Shown: positions 10,565-23,700, counted from the stretch's first letter. The stretch: 64,000 nt of DNA from Macrothele yani (GCA_039090855.1 CM076995.1:119610270-119674269), one strand, 5' to 3'. The notes: generated by a model from the letters alone, not told the origin. Numbers and translations: made by a program.

Positions 10565-13500
10565 TTAACATTTGTAGGCATTATGCAGGACTTTCCCATC
10601 AGACGTATCTGTCCACCATAGTTTGATAGCACCACATGGTTCATATTGTTCAATGGGTGGTCCATTGCACCTAATCATTATCAAATCATTCAAAGTATGG
10701 TGGTTCATGTTTGCCCTGAAACATGAATTTATTCTGTTCACACAGAAAATCCTCGTTCACAAGCAGCAGTACTGCATGGCACTAACTGCATCAACTCCAT
10801 TAACTTTAAAATGTTGCTGTAAAAATGTGTTGCATCTTCTTCAGCATAGAGTCGACTAAACAAAGCCTCAAATGTTGCTCTTTTTCCAGTCGATGTCATT
10901 ATACTTGTTGCATTGTTTTTTAGCCTACAATATTCCGTCATCACTGAATCTTCATTCCCATTATGTAAAACAGACTTGGGTAGTAAACAACACACCTGCA
11001 AGTGTTCTTCATTCCCATATTCATTGATTTCAGTAATGTTGTCTGGAAAGTGAGAGGGTTTTAAAATTTTTGCCAAGGGAACAATAAGACTGTCAGTTAC
11101 TGAAAATAATCTTTCTTTGATATAGCTTTTAACTGCAACAAGCAGTTTTCTCCTATCCTCTTCAAAACAACCAAGTTCATTTCGGCTTTGCTCAGAAACC
11201 AATTTAATATCATGGAATGTACCATCAGAGATCAAACCATCAAGTTCAGTTTCACGGACACCTTTTGAACATAGGAAATTTTGTAATCTTGGTATGCACG
11301 TGTTCATTTCATTAACTCCATGATGTAATACCAATTTGTCTCTTTGTAGAAACAGGGATGCATCGCTTAGCAATTTACTAAAATCACACTTAAAAAATAA
11401 GAATTTTGCAAAGCACGCACTTGTTAGATGTTTCAAGAATCCTTTAGCTTTAACCTTCAGTTTACTTGCTTCATTTTTGTCTGCACATATGTGCTGCAAA
11501 TGGCTACAAATTATGTGTATATTGTTACACAGTGCAGAAACTGCTCTATACTTTGACATGACCCATCGGATGCTGTTTATTGGGCGGCACTCATTAAGAA
11601 AGTCGGCCACTTCCTTTACATTTCGTAATAACTTTGGACTTTATTATACAGTTTATACAGTCCCTTTATTACATCCTCAAAAGTTGTCAAGTAGCTCACA
11701 TCATTGCAGGCATCATTCAAGGCAAGTTCTAATCTGTGGTTCAAACAGTGAACCACCACAACTAAACCATCAACTTTATCTTTCAGTTGTTTGGCAACAC
11801 CTTTAATTGATCTCATGTTCACTGATGCTCCATCAAAGCAACTAATCTTTCTTTCCAATTAGCAATGCCTTTCTCATTCATCATTGTTTCTATGGCCTCC
11901 ATTGTGCCAGATGCATCAGCTTTCCAAAGAGGCTGAAGACCAAGAAAAGAAACTTTTTGATTTGGCCCATCCATATACTGGATGTACACAATTTCACTTT
12001 CTGACATACTTTTGTCGGTTGAGGCATCTGACATTATTGCAAGAAAATTAGATTTGTTAATATCCTTTACAAAGTTGCTTTGAATTTCTTTTGCTATGTA
12101 GCTTACAAATATTTTTGCTGCCTGATCATTAATATTATTGCTGCCTGTATCACTCAACTGAGTTCCTAATTTTTTTCTGAAGTGCACATAAACTTTTGAA
12201 ATCATTAAATGAAAAGTTGCCTTTTGCAATTGTGCATGAAATAAGAAATAACACCATGGATTTTTCTAATTCTTGGGTCATCTTAGATACAGCTATAGCA
12301 AGAGGAGCCTCAGATGGTTTGGTCTGTGATTTGTACACAGAACATGCTTGTTGATGTACTCTAGAAGCATTATGACTTTTAACCTGAAAAGTAGACATAA
12401 AAGACTATGAGAATTTGCACTTGGAATATCACTTACATAATTTGTTCAGATTTCTAAAAATATAATTAAACAAGTTAGTAAAATCATGCAATGCACTGAT
12501 TATGATACGCTTTCCAACATACCAGAAGTTATTACTCAAGTTATGATGATAATGGCTGTGGAGTAAATCTCACTCCTGTGCTCTGACCTTTGCCCCCATT
12601 TCGATGATATCAAACATAATTGGTTCAATATACCTCTGGCACAACATACTAAAGTTGGCTGCAGAATGAATCTCGCTCCTGTGCCCTGACCTTTGACCCC
12701 ATTTTGATGATATTCAACAGAACCGGTTCAGTATACTTCAGGAATAACATACTAAAGTTTTGTCGCAATTGAAGCATTTTTACATAAGTTATGACACATA
12801 AGGGCGATAGAATGGATTTCACTCCTAGGTCCAGACCTTTGACCCCCATTTCGCCCATTTTCGATAGGGTTCGTCCCCAGGTTGTGCCCTACAACATACT
12901 AAAAATTCATCGAAATCGAACCATTTTTACGCGAGTTATCGTGCGGACAGACGGACAGCTGGAGCCTATACGCTTCTTCAACCTACGGTTCGAAAGCGTA
13001 AAATAGGGCAGAAACATGCATATTTTAACATATGGTGAGTAAAACACTGTTTCCTAAGTCTGCAGTTAAAAAACCGCATTTATTACCGAATGTTGGTAAT
13101 CCTGAACTTTAGTAAGTGTCGATCTTTTCACCGGAATGCTTCTCTGCTGCATGTCGCAAAAACCTATCTGCAAAACGGACACAAAGGGGCAGATATGCCG
13201 TTGTTGCTATAGTCATCAATAATTTTTTCTGATAATCCTCCGAAAAATAAGCATTTAACTATACTAATTATATGTCAACTAGTTTTCGACATCTGTAAAC
13301 TATAATATTATTATCTTTATTTTTTCGGAAAATCCTGACAGTTTTATTGACTCAAAGTTGAAGTTTTCCAACTATTTATAGAAAAAATAAACTTCTTATT
13401 TTAAAATCATTCGAAATGTCAATTTATGATAATATTTTTTCGATCTAAAATGATTATTATCAGTTAACTTTATCTAAAAATGACTGGCCTCCAGCGTCGG

Positions 13501-13991
13501 TATGCGTTATGATGTTCCCGTTTTGAAAACAAATAAATACATTATAAAAAGATTAAGAAAAATTGTGAACAATCTTATTACAATAAACTAAAAAATAAGG
13601 AAATATAACTTACCGCTTCCAACTTGAACGTTGAGCATCCTTTTCCAAAACTGGTGTGATCAGCTCGAGCGTTCCGTCGGCATACAGAACAAAACAAATT
13701 TCTGTTTTCCGTCTGCAGCCAGCTGTAAATTTTTTGCCACTTTTCAAAAGTACCACGGTTAAATATGCGAGCTTCTTTGGCCTGTGGCAAGTCTGAGGAA
13801 TCGCAAATTTCCGGTTCACAAATCTGTACGTTAGCGTCAGCAATTTCAGCTGAAACAGCATTAATTTGCACATTACAACTTTCGACTGCACCATGCTGTA
13901 CATTCTCACGTTCAGGAGAATCATTTTCCCAAATAGAATTTCTACTATCCGAGTTCTCACCACAAAACGCAAAAAAAAAATTTTGCAGCAT
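10565..13991 (-). pseudogene. hAT transposase, two exons, four single-base frameshifts
   Basis: Exon 1 (13991-13614) encodes an acidic leader and a BED/TTF-like zinc-binding segment (FEKWQKIYSWLQ, LFCSVCRR). A strong donor GTAAGT follows codon GCG, and the intron spans 13613-12384, ending in TTTTCAG. Exon 2 resumes with VKSHNASRVHQQ and continues through SDASTDKS, FDGASVNM (a catalytic Asp candidate), VHCLNHRLELAL, and the C-terminal dimerisation block LVPCSTAACERGFSV; the final frame ends at the TAA at 10567-10565. Frameshifts occur near 12170 (an A run of 7 where 6 restores the frame), 11855, 11640 and 10738. Each is a one-base indel and the protein is otherwise colinear. The element may be barely dead, or its frame may be disrupted by assembly errors. 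Confidence 0.8.
12468..13004. repeat. 146-bp-period tandem element, copy A (intronic)
   Basis: The copy starts with a 5' block shared with copy B (AAACAAGTTAGTAAAATCAT) and a subterminal ACGCTTTCCAACATACC. Diverged repeat units of about 147 bp follow, carrying TGACCTTTGACCCCATTT and AAGTTATGACACATAAGGGC. It ends with GTTATCGTGCGGACAGACGG and a hairpin made of TACGCTTCTTCAACC, TAC and GGTTCGAAAGCGTA. The hairpin arm is complementary to the 5' subterminal block. No coding potential. See the findings for a possible Helentron relationship. Confidence 0.7.
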
Positions 13992-14232
13992 CGAAAAACA
14001 ACCAAACTATTTCTTACCTAAACGAGATCGGCTATAAGCTATAACCAAAAGCATGTTGCGTTCAACAATAATGCAGCCTTTGCAAGAGCGCAGACGCAAA
14101 GTGTCATCTAACGACCATGCGGCGTCAGAAACCCGTGGTGGCTCTTAAGCTCCGCTCTTAGCCGCCGTTCCTGAAGCGCGTGCGAAGGAAGAGGGAACGC
14201 TAGGGGTAGGTATTCATTCTTTTCGGTGACCA

Positions 14233-14273
14233 GCCGAACTTCTTTTAGCAGATACTGCTAAAAGAAGTTCGGC
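14233..14273. repeat. Perfect hairpin, 19-bp arms, 3-nt loop
   Basis: GCCGAACTTCTTTTAGCAG and its exact reverse complement are separated by ATA. The hairpin is subterminal in the hAT element 9979-14463 and may be a transposase-binding or end-marking structure. Confidence 0.85.
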
Positions 14274-14280
14274 CTTTTTA

Positions 14281-14329
14281 CAGAATCGGAATCCCGATTT
14301 CTTTTTTAAGAATCGGAATTCCGATTCTG
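14281..14329. repeat. Second subterminal inverted repeat of the hAT element
   Basis: CAGAATCGGAA and TTCCGATTCTG face each other over the span, and AGAATCGGAATTCCGATTCT (14309-14328) is itself a perfect 20-bp palindrome. It lies 8 bp from the first hairpin. Confidence 0.8.
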
Positions 14330-14471
14330 AAAACAGAAAAACTAAAAAAAAAAAAAAAAAAACACTACTTGCCAACGGTGGCAATTTTGCTTCAATATTT
14401 ACCCGCCAGTACAATTTTTTTGATCGCCATTTGGCGCCTGGCGCCCGACATTCGGGAAGGTTGCTATAATA

Positions 14472-15160
14472 TAAAGGCTGTGTAGTAAAGAAATGTGTCT
14501 CTTCCGTCTGGGGTATTTCCTGTCTGAATGACCTATGTCAATTGTGTTTTGTTTTATTTTATTTTTTGTTCTGGTGGTATGTTTTGTTGGATACTCACAA
14601 TTACTCCAGAAAAGGGACCAGTCATGGACTTGGAAGCTTGACCACAGCCATCCACTTTGCCAGGAAAATTTTAGTGTTAAGTTGCCCGTAACAGAAAATC
14701 TTAAAATACCTTCATCTCACTAGGTTAGAACAGCTAGGGGTAAGGGACCATATCTCAGAGGTCTATACCATCCACAAAACTGGTCAGACAGCTCCACAAG
14801 GACAAGTTTATCCCAATTTTTGCATCAATGGGATATATGAGCAGTGGAAAAAAGTCAAGTAATTGTGTTGTCTATGCTCTACGGTCAGGTTACATATAAA
14901 AAATCTGGAACATGGGAATGCAGAACCTTTACAGTTTTTTTTTCTCAGGCGTGCTCAGTGTAGAGGGAAATTGAATCAAACTGAGACAGAGACATAAGAG
15001 ATAGCAAAATAACACTGCTAATGCAAATCCTATAAAAAAAAATAATAAAACTTTGTACTCTGCAGAGGGTTTTAAGGCTATCCTGATTGCACCCCTAGTA
15101 CTGCCCATAAAACAAGTATACTGTGTACCCTGTTGCCATCAGGAAAATTTTAACTTAGGG
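14472..15160. other. No gene seen
   Basis: Unassigned AT-rich sequence between the hAT element and the next tRNA-like fragment. Confidence 0.5.
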
Positions 15161-15165
15161 ATGGG

Positions 15166-15245
15166 AGAAGGTCATAGGTGGTCTAATGGTTAGCATGTAA
15201 TACTTTGAATTGAAGAGTCCCTGGTCCATCTCTGTTGCCACCAAA
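15166..15245 (+). repeat. tRNA-like sequence, possible SINE head
   Basis: GGTGGTCTAATGGTTAGCAT resembles the D-arm/A-box region of a tRNA and is nearly shared with the tRNA-like sequence at 35757-35829. GAGTCCCTGGTCCATCTC downstream is a poor B-box match. No clear tail was found, so this is only a candidate. Confidence 0.35.
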
Positions 15246-15679
15246 GACCTGCCATAGTCTTCAAGCCATATTGAGTTTAATAAGAACTTCTTTTGACTGC
15301 AATAAGAGCTCCTCAATGAACAAAATTCCTCCCCCTTCCTTATCTGTTCTCTTTATAGTGACTGGTTGGGACTTAACCAATAGATTGAACTCCACAAGGT
15401 TAGCAACATCCACATCTTTAACTATTATGTTTGGAATAGCAGGGAGGGGGTTGATGGTTATTCTAACCCAAGCATGTCTAAAACCTATTATAGGCTCAGT
15501 TCCACATTCAGGTGATAAATCTTTCAAGCAGGCTACATATGTCATAGAGTAAGATTCTCCCTTTATTACATTTTAATACACACACATAGATTCAGAGATT
15601 GGCTCCTCAAAGAAAGCTCATCTGTCAGGTTAAAGTTCAAAACTGATAGTGCTAGATTTTACTTATTGAGGATGTATCG

Positions 15680-16045
15680 AACATCTCATTTACAGTGGTT
15701 TCGACCTTCACCGATATTCATCACTCACTTCACTCCAGACCTTTTGTACTTTCTACTCATCTTGTTCTCATGCAGACATTCCTGAATCTGGTTCTCCCAT
15801 GATTTCCTTGGCCTTTCTCTACCTTTCTTTTCTGCCACTTGGGCTGAAAAAATTCTCTTAGTAGGCATCACACCACTCATTTTTTTCAGCATGGCCTAAC
15901 CACCTTGGAATATTTATCTCCACTTTACTAACAAAATGTTGCTTCACATTACACAACTGCAACATATCTTCATTCTTCACATGATCAGTAACGTAGTTTG
16001 CCACAAACGCCCAAAAGTACTGTATCTCTCCAGCATACATAGGAC
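15680..16045 (-). pseudogene. LINE 3' end fragment (post-RT region)
   Basis: Minus-strand frames contain IPRWLGHAEKM, then, after a frameshift, GRERPRKSWENQIQE. This is the conserved region downstream of the reverse transcriptase in many RTE/CR1-type LINEs (consensus W-GHV-RM followed by GRPRK-W-D). Only this end is present, so it is a 5'-truncated, decayed copy. Confidence 0.6.
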
Positions 16046-16559
16046 TCCTATGTCTCTTCTGCAGTGCTCAGATTTTACTAATGCATTTTAAAGAATGAAT
16101 TTATTCCCTAATATTACCCCTAATTTATTTTATATAGCCTAAATATTATGAAAAATGTCCTGTTGTTCAATATTCAAAGATTATTTACTAAAAATGATTT
16201 TTTTTACTTTTTGAATGCAGCTTCTAACTTTAATTATGATTGCTAAGAGCTTTATTCTTCTGTTTATCAATCCCTAATCAATGGATTCTCACAGAAACTT
16301 TACAGTTTTGTAGAATTTAATTTTTAAATAGCACATCTTAAGTCTTGTGCTAATAATACTTTCACTAATGATGACCGTTACTTGCTCTTTAAACAAGATT
16401 TCTCATGAGCCCTCTCCCTTTTTGTTTTATAGCTGAAGCAGAATTTTATGTGTATTTCACTCAGATGTAAAAATTTGTGAATTAGGAAGTGTACCAAGTA
16501 ACCACTTTATCGAAATTTCCAAGAGCAGAAGTTTTGTTGAAAGAGTTTTTATGCCAACA
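16046..16559. other. No gene seen
   Basis: AT-rich sequence preceding the Tc1 element. Nothing is recognised. Confidence 0.5.
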
Positions 16560-16561
16560 TA

Positions 16562-17750
16562 CACTGAAGTGCCAGAAAAACTGGTACACCAGTCTAACAC
16601 TTGGTAAGTCCACCACGGGAGCGCAGAAATACAATGGGGCATGGACTCCACTAGCTTCTGAAAGAAGCAATGCACATCATACTTCCTGCAGAGCGTTTCA
16701 CAATCCGGGTGTATTCTGAGGTCTCGGATTCCTGTGTTCGATAGCGCGTTGCGTGGCATCCCAAATGTGTTCTATCACGTTCAGATCTGGGGACTTGGGT
16801 GGGAATGGCAACACCCCAAACTCAGATGAATGCTCCTCTAACCATAATGTGGCGTCCCGACACTTGTGCGGTGGTGCATTGTCCTGTTGGAACAGGCCCA
16901 ACCCATCAGCATGAATGCAGGACATGAATGGGTGTACCTCGTCAGAAAAGATGCACACATAGCGTTGGCCAGTCACAGACGTTTGTAGACGTACCAGGGG
17001 TCTCTGTGAAGTCCAGCTAAACACACCCCATATCATTATGGACCCCACACCAGCCGGTACAGTTCCCTGTTGACAGGCGGGATTCGTGGGGTTTGCGCCA
17101 CACACAAATCCTTCGATCTGCCCAATACAGTTGGAAACGCGACTCGTCAGACCAGGTTACTTGTTTCCAGTCGTCCAGTGGCGGTGTTGCCGTGCCAAAG
17201 CAAGGCGCATAGCTCTGTGTCGTGCACCCATCAAGGGGACTCGAGATGGGCATCGGCTTCCCAAAGCCCATATCGTGCAGGGTACATTGCACAGTCCGGA
17301 CGTTGATGCTTGTTGAGGCTCCAGCATTGAATTCTGATGATACCTGCAAGAGTGTTGCACGCCTATCGCGTGAAACGATTCTTGACAGCCAACGATGGTC
17401 ACGTTCACCCAATGTCTTTTTACGGCCGCACTGGTATCATAGGTTAGAGGTTTTACTGGAATTCTTGTAGTCACGGTACACCCTTGCAAGGGTCGTCCGT
17501 GAAAATCCGAACTTCGTTTCTACCTCCAAAATACTATGGCCCATCTCACGAGCGCCAACTATGACACTGCATTGAAAATCACTTAAATCGTTATTACTTG
17601 TCCTTCTCATGCCAAAAACAGCTGTGACAGCTGGCAAGGATGTCTATTGCTTTATATACGCACTGGCGGGCACAACCAAGTACGCGCATAGGTGACGTTG
17701 CTATGTATTTTGCATAAGCTCGTCTGTACCAGTTTTCTGGCACTTCAGTG
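16562..17750 (-). mobile_element. Tc1-like transposon with TA target duplication
   Basis: Terminal inverted repeats CACTGAAGTGCCAGAAAA... face each other across 1189 bp and are flanked by TA (16560-16561 and 17751-17752). The transposase is on the minus strand. GC is visibly higher than in the surroundings. Confidence 0.92.
16698..17637 (-). pseudogene. Tc1 transposase (DD34E), frameshifted
   Basis: The N-terminal helix-turn-helix begins at 17637 and includes DLSDFQCSVIVGAREMG. Frameshifts separate it from the next frames. The catalytic blocks are readable: TWSDESRFQLY (first Asp), FQQDNAPPH (second Asp) and SPDLNVIEHIWD (Glu, DD34E spacing). A GSIMIWGVFSW block lies between the first two. 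At least two frameshifts, near 17430 and 17080, make it non-functional as written. Confidence 0.88.
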
Positions 17751-17752
17751 TA

Positions 17753-20042
17753 TATGGACACTACCAGTTTCTTTTATCTTGAAGTTTTATGTCCAATTCA
17801 TCTAAATACCTTGAGATCTTCAGCTGAATATGTGAGGTGTTCATACCTGTAAAATTTACAGATTCTATTTGTTTTACAGTTATTTTATGGACGATATATT
17901 TTACAATTTCCAGTTTTTGGAGGGGGTTTTCCCCCCAGGTTAGGGCAATTTCAAGAGAACAATACAGTAAATGGCCTGAAGGACCACCATACCAGTATAT
18001 TCTAATTTACTTAATCACAATTTCACTTAGGTCTGCATCCCCAACTCTCGCTACTTCTAGCTTGTGGAAAAGACTTGGTAAAAATGCTGTACAATTAGGA
18101 TTGACAATAACTGTAGAAGAGAGCAAAAGAAATATAAAATATCCACCATAAGACTTCAAACTGTGTTTTTGAAAGATATTCTGGCATGTTGGCACAAAAA
18201 TGTATGGTCAAATCCTTAATTAGTTAAAGTAAAGAGTTATTGTAATTGTAATAATTTTGCAGTTGCAAATGAAATTTTATCTGTGTATGTAGCTTAATGA
18301 GATAATTATGTGTCCATTGAATTTTTAAATTGTATTAATTAATAATGCCTAATATCTTAATTGTAGCATGTAACATTGATTAAAATCAACAGATCATTTG
18401 CATAATAAATCAACTTTTAATTGATATGTTTGATACATTTTTAATCAGTATGTTTAATGCATCAGTTAATCAAACATATCGATTAAAGGTTCAAGGTTCG
18501 CTGAAAATGTTTTGCGGATTTCAGTTCTTGAAAGTTGGCAATTCTGGGTGTTGAATGTACAAGTACTCTTTATTTTGGCAGCATCTTGTTCCTTTTTTGT
18601 CTAAGAAAGTAATAATTGTATTTTTCAAATAAAAAAAAATAAAGGGAAAAAAATAAAAGAAATTACACACTATTTACTTAGCAGCCAGCTAACTTCTGCT
18701 TGACATGAGAGGACTCCACTGGGCCAAATAGTGCATAGTGGAGGCAGATAGCATCGTGCTAGCCAATACTTTGGCAAATGTCTGTTGAGCTCATCAGCAA
18801 TAGTAAGGTGGAAGGCAGTGGTGGATGCTGTTTGTTTAATGTAGCTAGTAAAAAATGTTATTGCTACAGATATTATTTTTTACTTAAATTTTTGGTAATA
18901 CAACCACATAAATGAGTATTTAAAAAAATGCAGCCATTAACCAGGTTAGTAGTACTAGCATCATTCACCATTTTTTCCTGGTCAGAATGAAACATTGCTG
19001 AAGACAGTGTTCTCTTGGTTATTTACAGCAAGATTGAGTGATCAACTACTTAGGGAAAATTGTTTCATTCACTAGCTGAATTTTCCCCACTCAAAGGCTA
19101 GTTGAAACTGTTCTCCCAGCTATGGAGGAGGTTGTATTCTTGTACTCACTATAGCGGGAAGGAAATGTCACTCTCACACTCGTTCAACATCATTGCAAGT
19201 TCTTGAAAAACCAGGGTGTAATATTTTGGATAACTGATAAAGAGCATGCCTGTTTCACAGTTGTTAGAAGATAGTGTGTGATGTCCCTGAAGCTAGTTTA
19301 TTGCAAATAAAGGAGATAATTTGGAGAATACAGAACTGGTGGAAGGGAATAAATCCTTTGAAAGAAGTGGCAGCATTAGAAAAAAGATACTATGCTATAG
19401 TGTATCAGATTTTTCAATTAAAATTTTTTTGACTGTTTCGTGTTTGGGGGAGGTGACTTTATACTCATTCTTAAAGAAAAATCACTGCAGCTGGTGGGTT
19501 ACATTGTTGGAAGCTCTGTGCTTTTAGTAGAGGGAGCTTTGAAGGTTTTTTGTCAATCTGGTTATTTGGAAAAAATCCATCAGATTGAGATTACTATATG
19601 GGTGCTTTAGAATTTACGTACTTTGTAGATCTTATTTGCATTTTCCCTTTAAGCATGAATTGAAAATCATCTTGGTCACCATTATCCCCTAAAGTTGTCA
19701 GAACCCACCACCAAAAATAAAACCTAGAAAAGAAGTCTCTGCTTCCCCTGTTCATCCCTCATTTCTCTTAATTTCATAGGCTCTATCGTCTATCCCCTTA
19801 CATCCAGTTATTACATAAAAACTGAAGAAACTGTTCAATAATTATAGATATATGTATTTTAGCTCTCAACACCCCCATTTCCCTTTGCTCTTACTGGTTA
19901 AAGCATAATAACTATAAATAATGTTAACTGTCTAGAATGTCTTAGAGTTTATTCTTTTCCTCTTAGAAAAAATGCGGAGAGAACTTGCTGCATAGGTAAT
20001 ACAACGTATATTAATCCTTGAGTATTATGACATAAAATGAAT
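17753..20042. other. No gene seen
   Basis: About 2.3 kb of AT-rich sequence with no recognisable coding region. Around 18400-18485 there are repeated CAAACATAT/ATATGTTTGAT-type words, but no organised array. Confidence 0.5.
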
Positions 20043-20276
20043 GCCGCCCAGGTGGCACAGTAGTCTAAACACTTGCTTCTGACCATTCGTCTAAGATGGG
20101 TCTTTATTTGAATCTCGGTGAGGCATAGGTACTGTGTTTGTCTTACAGTACTGGCTGTCTTTCCCTTCCCTGGAACTAGTTACCTTAAATTAGGTACAGA
20201 CAACTTCTTATAGCGCATCAAGTTGTTCACAGTGGTTGTTAAACCTTCAAACAAAAAATAAATAAATAAATAAAAT
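20043..20276 (+). repeat. tRNA-derived SINE, family 1
   Basis: The A-box region GGTGGCACAGTAGTCTAA, a diverged B box, the body TACCTTAAATTAGG and the tail TGGTTGTTAAACCTTCAAAC are followed by an (AAAT)n tail. Confidence 0.88.
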
Positions 20277-20516
20277 AGATGACTATGTTTATGAAAGAAG
20301 AAAATTTTTCTATTATGTTCTAAATGTTACAAGTGTCAGTATGATAGTCTCCTATTTTTCAGCTCAGCAGATTTAATGCCAATGAGAATAGCTTTTTCTG
20401 GGATTAATCTTTAAAGTTTGCCTAACATTGTCATTTTTGTGCACAGCTTCTATCATTTTGAACTCATTTGTCTGTCTCTGAGTGAAATCCCATAAAACTA
20501 TTTTCTTAAGCATTTC

Positions 20517-20733
20517 AGCTCCTCATGAATACCATGCTTCAGCTGGCTGTCATCCACAAAATTTCATCCTCAAGTTGCATCTTTTGCAGAGCTAAACAGG
20601 TGGTAGTCGGAGGACGCCAGATCTGAACAGTGAGCAGAATGGGGAAGAATGGTCCATCCTAGTGACATGATTGTTTCTTGTGTTTGCAAACTGGTGTGAG
20701 GTCTATGTGTTGTGACAACTAATGAGTTGTCAA
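20517..20733 (-). pseudogene. mariner transposase fragment
   Basis: The minus-strand frame contains RPHTSLQTQETI, then LGWTILPHSAHCSDLASSDY and HLF, corresponding to mariner HDN-RPHTS...LGW-VLPHP-YSPDLAPSDYHLF. It is diverged, and no terminal repeats were found around it. Confidence 0.7.
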
Positions 20734-23700
20734 GTTTCTGTCACTCACATTCGAAAATTGTACTGTACGAAAAGGACTACTTGGGGTTGAATCAAGTGCA
20801 GGTGCACTTAAACAAGGATTACACTAATGCCCTGAAGTATATAAATGAGGTAACTGGAATAAACTGAAAGAAAATAATATCTGCACTTACTATTGTCTGG
20901 CTGTTCTTAGCCGTTGTTGTAGCATATTCTCAGTAAGCATGTGAAGGAATATCACCCACCATTTCTTCCGCCCACCATTTCATTGATTTGTAGGGGGGAG
21001 GGGGTGAAGATATTTTCACAGTGCTACACTTTATGTAGTGAAAAACGAATAACTATATTTCGAAAAAAGGAGATTAAAAGGCTAAACTGAACTGTCGTAA
21101 AACCTGAACTTTGTATATGTACACGTAAAAAGTGATATTTTTAAAAACTAACAGCTGACCTGCAATGTATCAAAAATTAAGGCACCTGTGCATCCAACTG
21201 TACCCCAAAGTACCATCATACGTGCGTTTCAGTCGCTAAAACTCCGCTGCCATCTTTAGTGACCTGCACCTGTGGCAAACCTAGCTTACACTGAATCTTC
21301 TTCGACATCCATCAGGCTATCCTCGCTGATGTGTGGTGTGAGGTCTGTTACCATCATGAAAAAAAGGACCTCTGTCATGTTTCTTGTGAGTTAAACTCTG
21401 TGTGTTTTGCAATTTCCGTAATGTTTCTGTGTACCAATCAGAATGGCTCATAGTGCCTTTGTTATTTATGAAAAATTGTTATTACTGAAAACAATTGCCA
21501 TGATTTTATTTACATTGGCTGTCTTTTGAATTTCTTTGTGCATGGTTATCCCTGATGTTGCCATTCTGTGGACTGTCTTTTCATTCAGTGTCATAAAGTG
21601 AACCCAAGTTGAATTGCGTGTGGTTATAAGCAACAGAAATATGTCCCCTTCTTCCTCTTTGTGCTCAAGAAGTTCCATACAGATGACTTCTGCTCAATAA
21701 GTTCCATACAAATTACTTTTCCTCAAGATAATAAGTTCCATACAGATCACAACACTGATTTGACCTATCACAGCAGCACTCACTGTGGTGGAAGTAGAAA
21801 TTATAAGTGCCTGTTCTGTGATGTGCAAACCTTTCTGCTGTGTATTGTTTGAAAGGAATAAACAAGGAGGTATTATTTTCATTCTGCCTCCTCATATTTT
21901 CATTTCTTGTGCATGTTTTCTCAACACTTAAAACTGGTTTTAAAACCAAAATCCAGAAATGTTGGAAATATTTCCAACTTTTTATTAAATGATTGTAGTT
22001 GGACCAAGTTAACTTCCTGATAGTGTTCAGTTTCTGCTGTATTTTTTATAGGCCTGATTTTTGATGCACTCAAATCATTTCATGATTTTTGGTGCACATG
22101 TTCCTGGGAAATCACTCTGTTTTTGGATGTCATTTTTAATCACACTTTTCAAACATTGTCCAAATTGTCAATTTGGTTCTGCAGTAGTTCTGAAGTAAAT
22201 TTTAAGTATTTTAAGTTGTAAAAAGTAGAAAAGCTACTGAAGCAATAAAAACAATGTGGAGAATTTTAAAAGTATGTGAAAAAAAAAAAACTTTTTTAGC
22301 TCATAAAAATTTTCCTGAGACATACTTGATTTTTTACCAGCTGCTGATTGTATCAGTACTAAGTTCATATAAAATAGATGCTAATAAGCATCTGGGGGGG
22401 GGGGGTTTAAAATGACAGTAAATGAATTGCTTCCTTTGAAAATGAAGCAGCACTTTGATATTGGGAATCCATCTAAATTTTTCTCAATTCCACTGTGTTA
22501 GCAATGAAAATGCAACTCACAGCATCCAAGTTCCTGAAAAATCTCTTTTGGCAACTGATAAGAAAAATTCCACCACAACACTTAGCTTGTTTATCTTCAT
22601 TCTCAGTGAGGTCAAAGCTGGTGAGGTCAAAGCTGGTGCTCATTTGAAAGTCTTATTAGATATCAGTTTTGTTCCTGTAATTTTGCATAGTAAGTTTTAG
22701 TATGAGTACTCAATTATTTTCAGCTCAATTAATGGAGACATGAGCAGTGCAAAAATATAACAAACTGGAAGAATGTACGATCTATTTTACCTCTCTGTGT
22801 ACAGTTCTTCATATGTAAGCTGTTTGTATTGAGGTGTTTTGTTGTAAATAGTTGCTAAATATTTAATATATTTTTGACTCTGTGACATAATACATGAGTG
22901 AAGAAATACTAATAACACATACTGTGTAACATAAAACACATGAGTAAGTATAAGATGTTAATTGAGCAGCTTCTTCCATGGAATAGTTCTAAAATAGCTT
23001 TTTACAATATGTTTATTTGGTTTTTGATGTAATGTCAGTTTAGACAGTAATTTTGCCATATTTTTGCTGTTTTGATTTTACTTGTTAAACTTAAGTGTTT
23101 ATATCTTATTATTCCATATGCTGTTGTTGTTTATGTCAATGTATTATCACCCACCCTTGATGCTCCTGTACTTTCACTGGGAAGTGTATTCTTTCCTTAG
23201 GTTAATATTGTGCTCAGATTTGTTTTCTTTGAGCTGTTGGTTGTAACTGGTGCTCTATTTAAATTGAAACCTGGTGAAATATTTCTGAAATCTGGGTTTC
23301 AGCCTTGTGCTTCTGATTTTTCTAGTTCATTATTTATCTGTTTTGAATGTGAAGAACATGTAAATTTTTGTGGTAATTATGCTTTTTCACATACCAACAA
23401 GATCTTTTTGACATCTGATCATGGATAAATATTGTAATCCTTTTATTATAATTTTGTGCATGTTTTAGTTGTAAGATATTCAACAGTTTTCTTGCATATT
23501 ATATAGATGCTATGTTGTGTCTATAGCTGACTGATATATATTTATGTATTGAAGTTTTTGATTTGTTTTGCTTGTTGCTTTGAAGTTTCAATCCATGATT
23601 TAAGTTTCTGTGATACCAGTTCCATGAAAAATAATTCTTCCAGATGATTTTGTAAATTCATTTCTCTTTTTCAAATTCTTGTTCCTCATTTTGTTATGAT

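Larger units (their letters stand above)
9979..14463 (-). mobile_element. hAT DNA transposon, complete, with perfect 8-bp TSD
   Basis: The ends are terminal inverted repeats beginning CAACCTTCCCGAATG on both sides. They are flanked by the identical 8-bp duplication CTATAATA (9971-9978 and 14464-14471), the duplication length typical of hAT. Length is 4485 bp. The minus strand carries one transposase gene with an intron, and that intron hosts a tandem-repeat element. Subterminal hairpins lie near the 5' (transposase-start) side at 14233-14329. Clean TSDs and near-identical tips argue for a recent insertion, although the transposase frame is broken. Confidence 0.9.

Noticed and set aside
15261..15545. 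94-codon minus-strand frame beside a tRNA-like sequence
   Set aside because: Composition looks plausible, but no domain or homologue is recognised, so it is not called as a gene.
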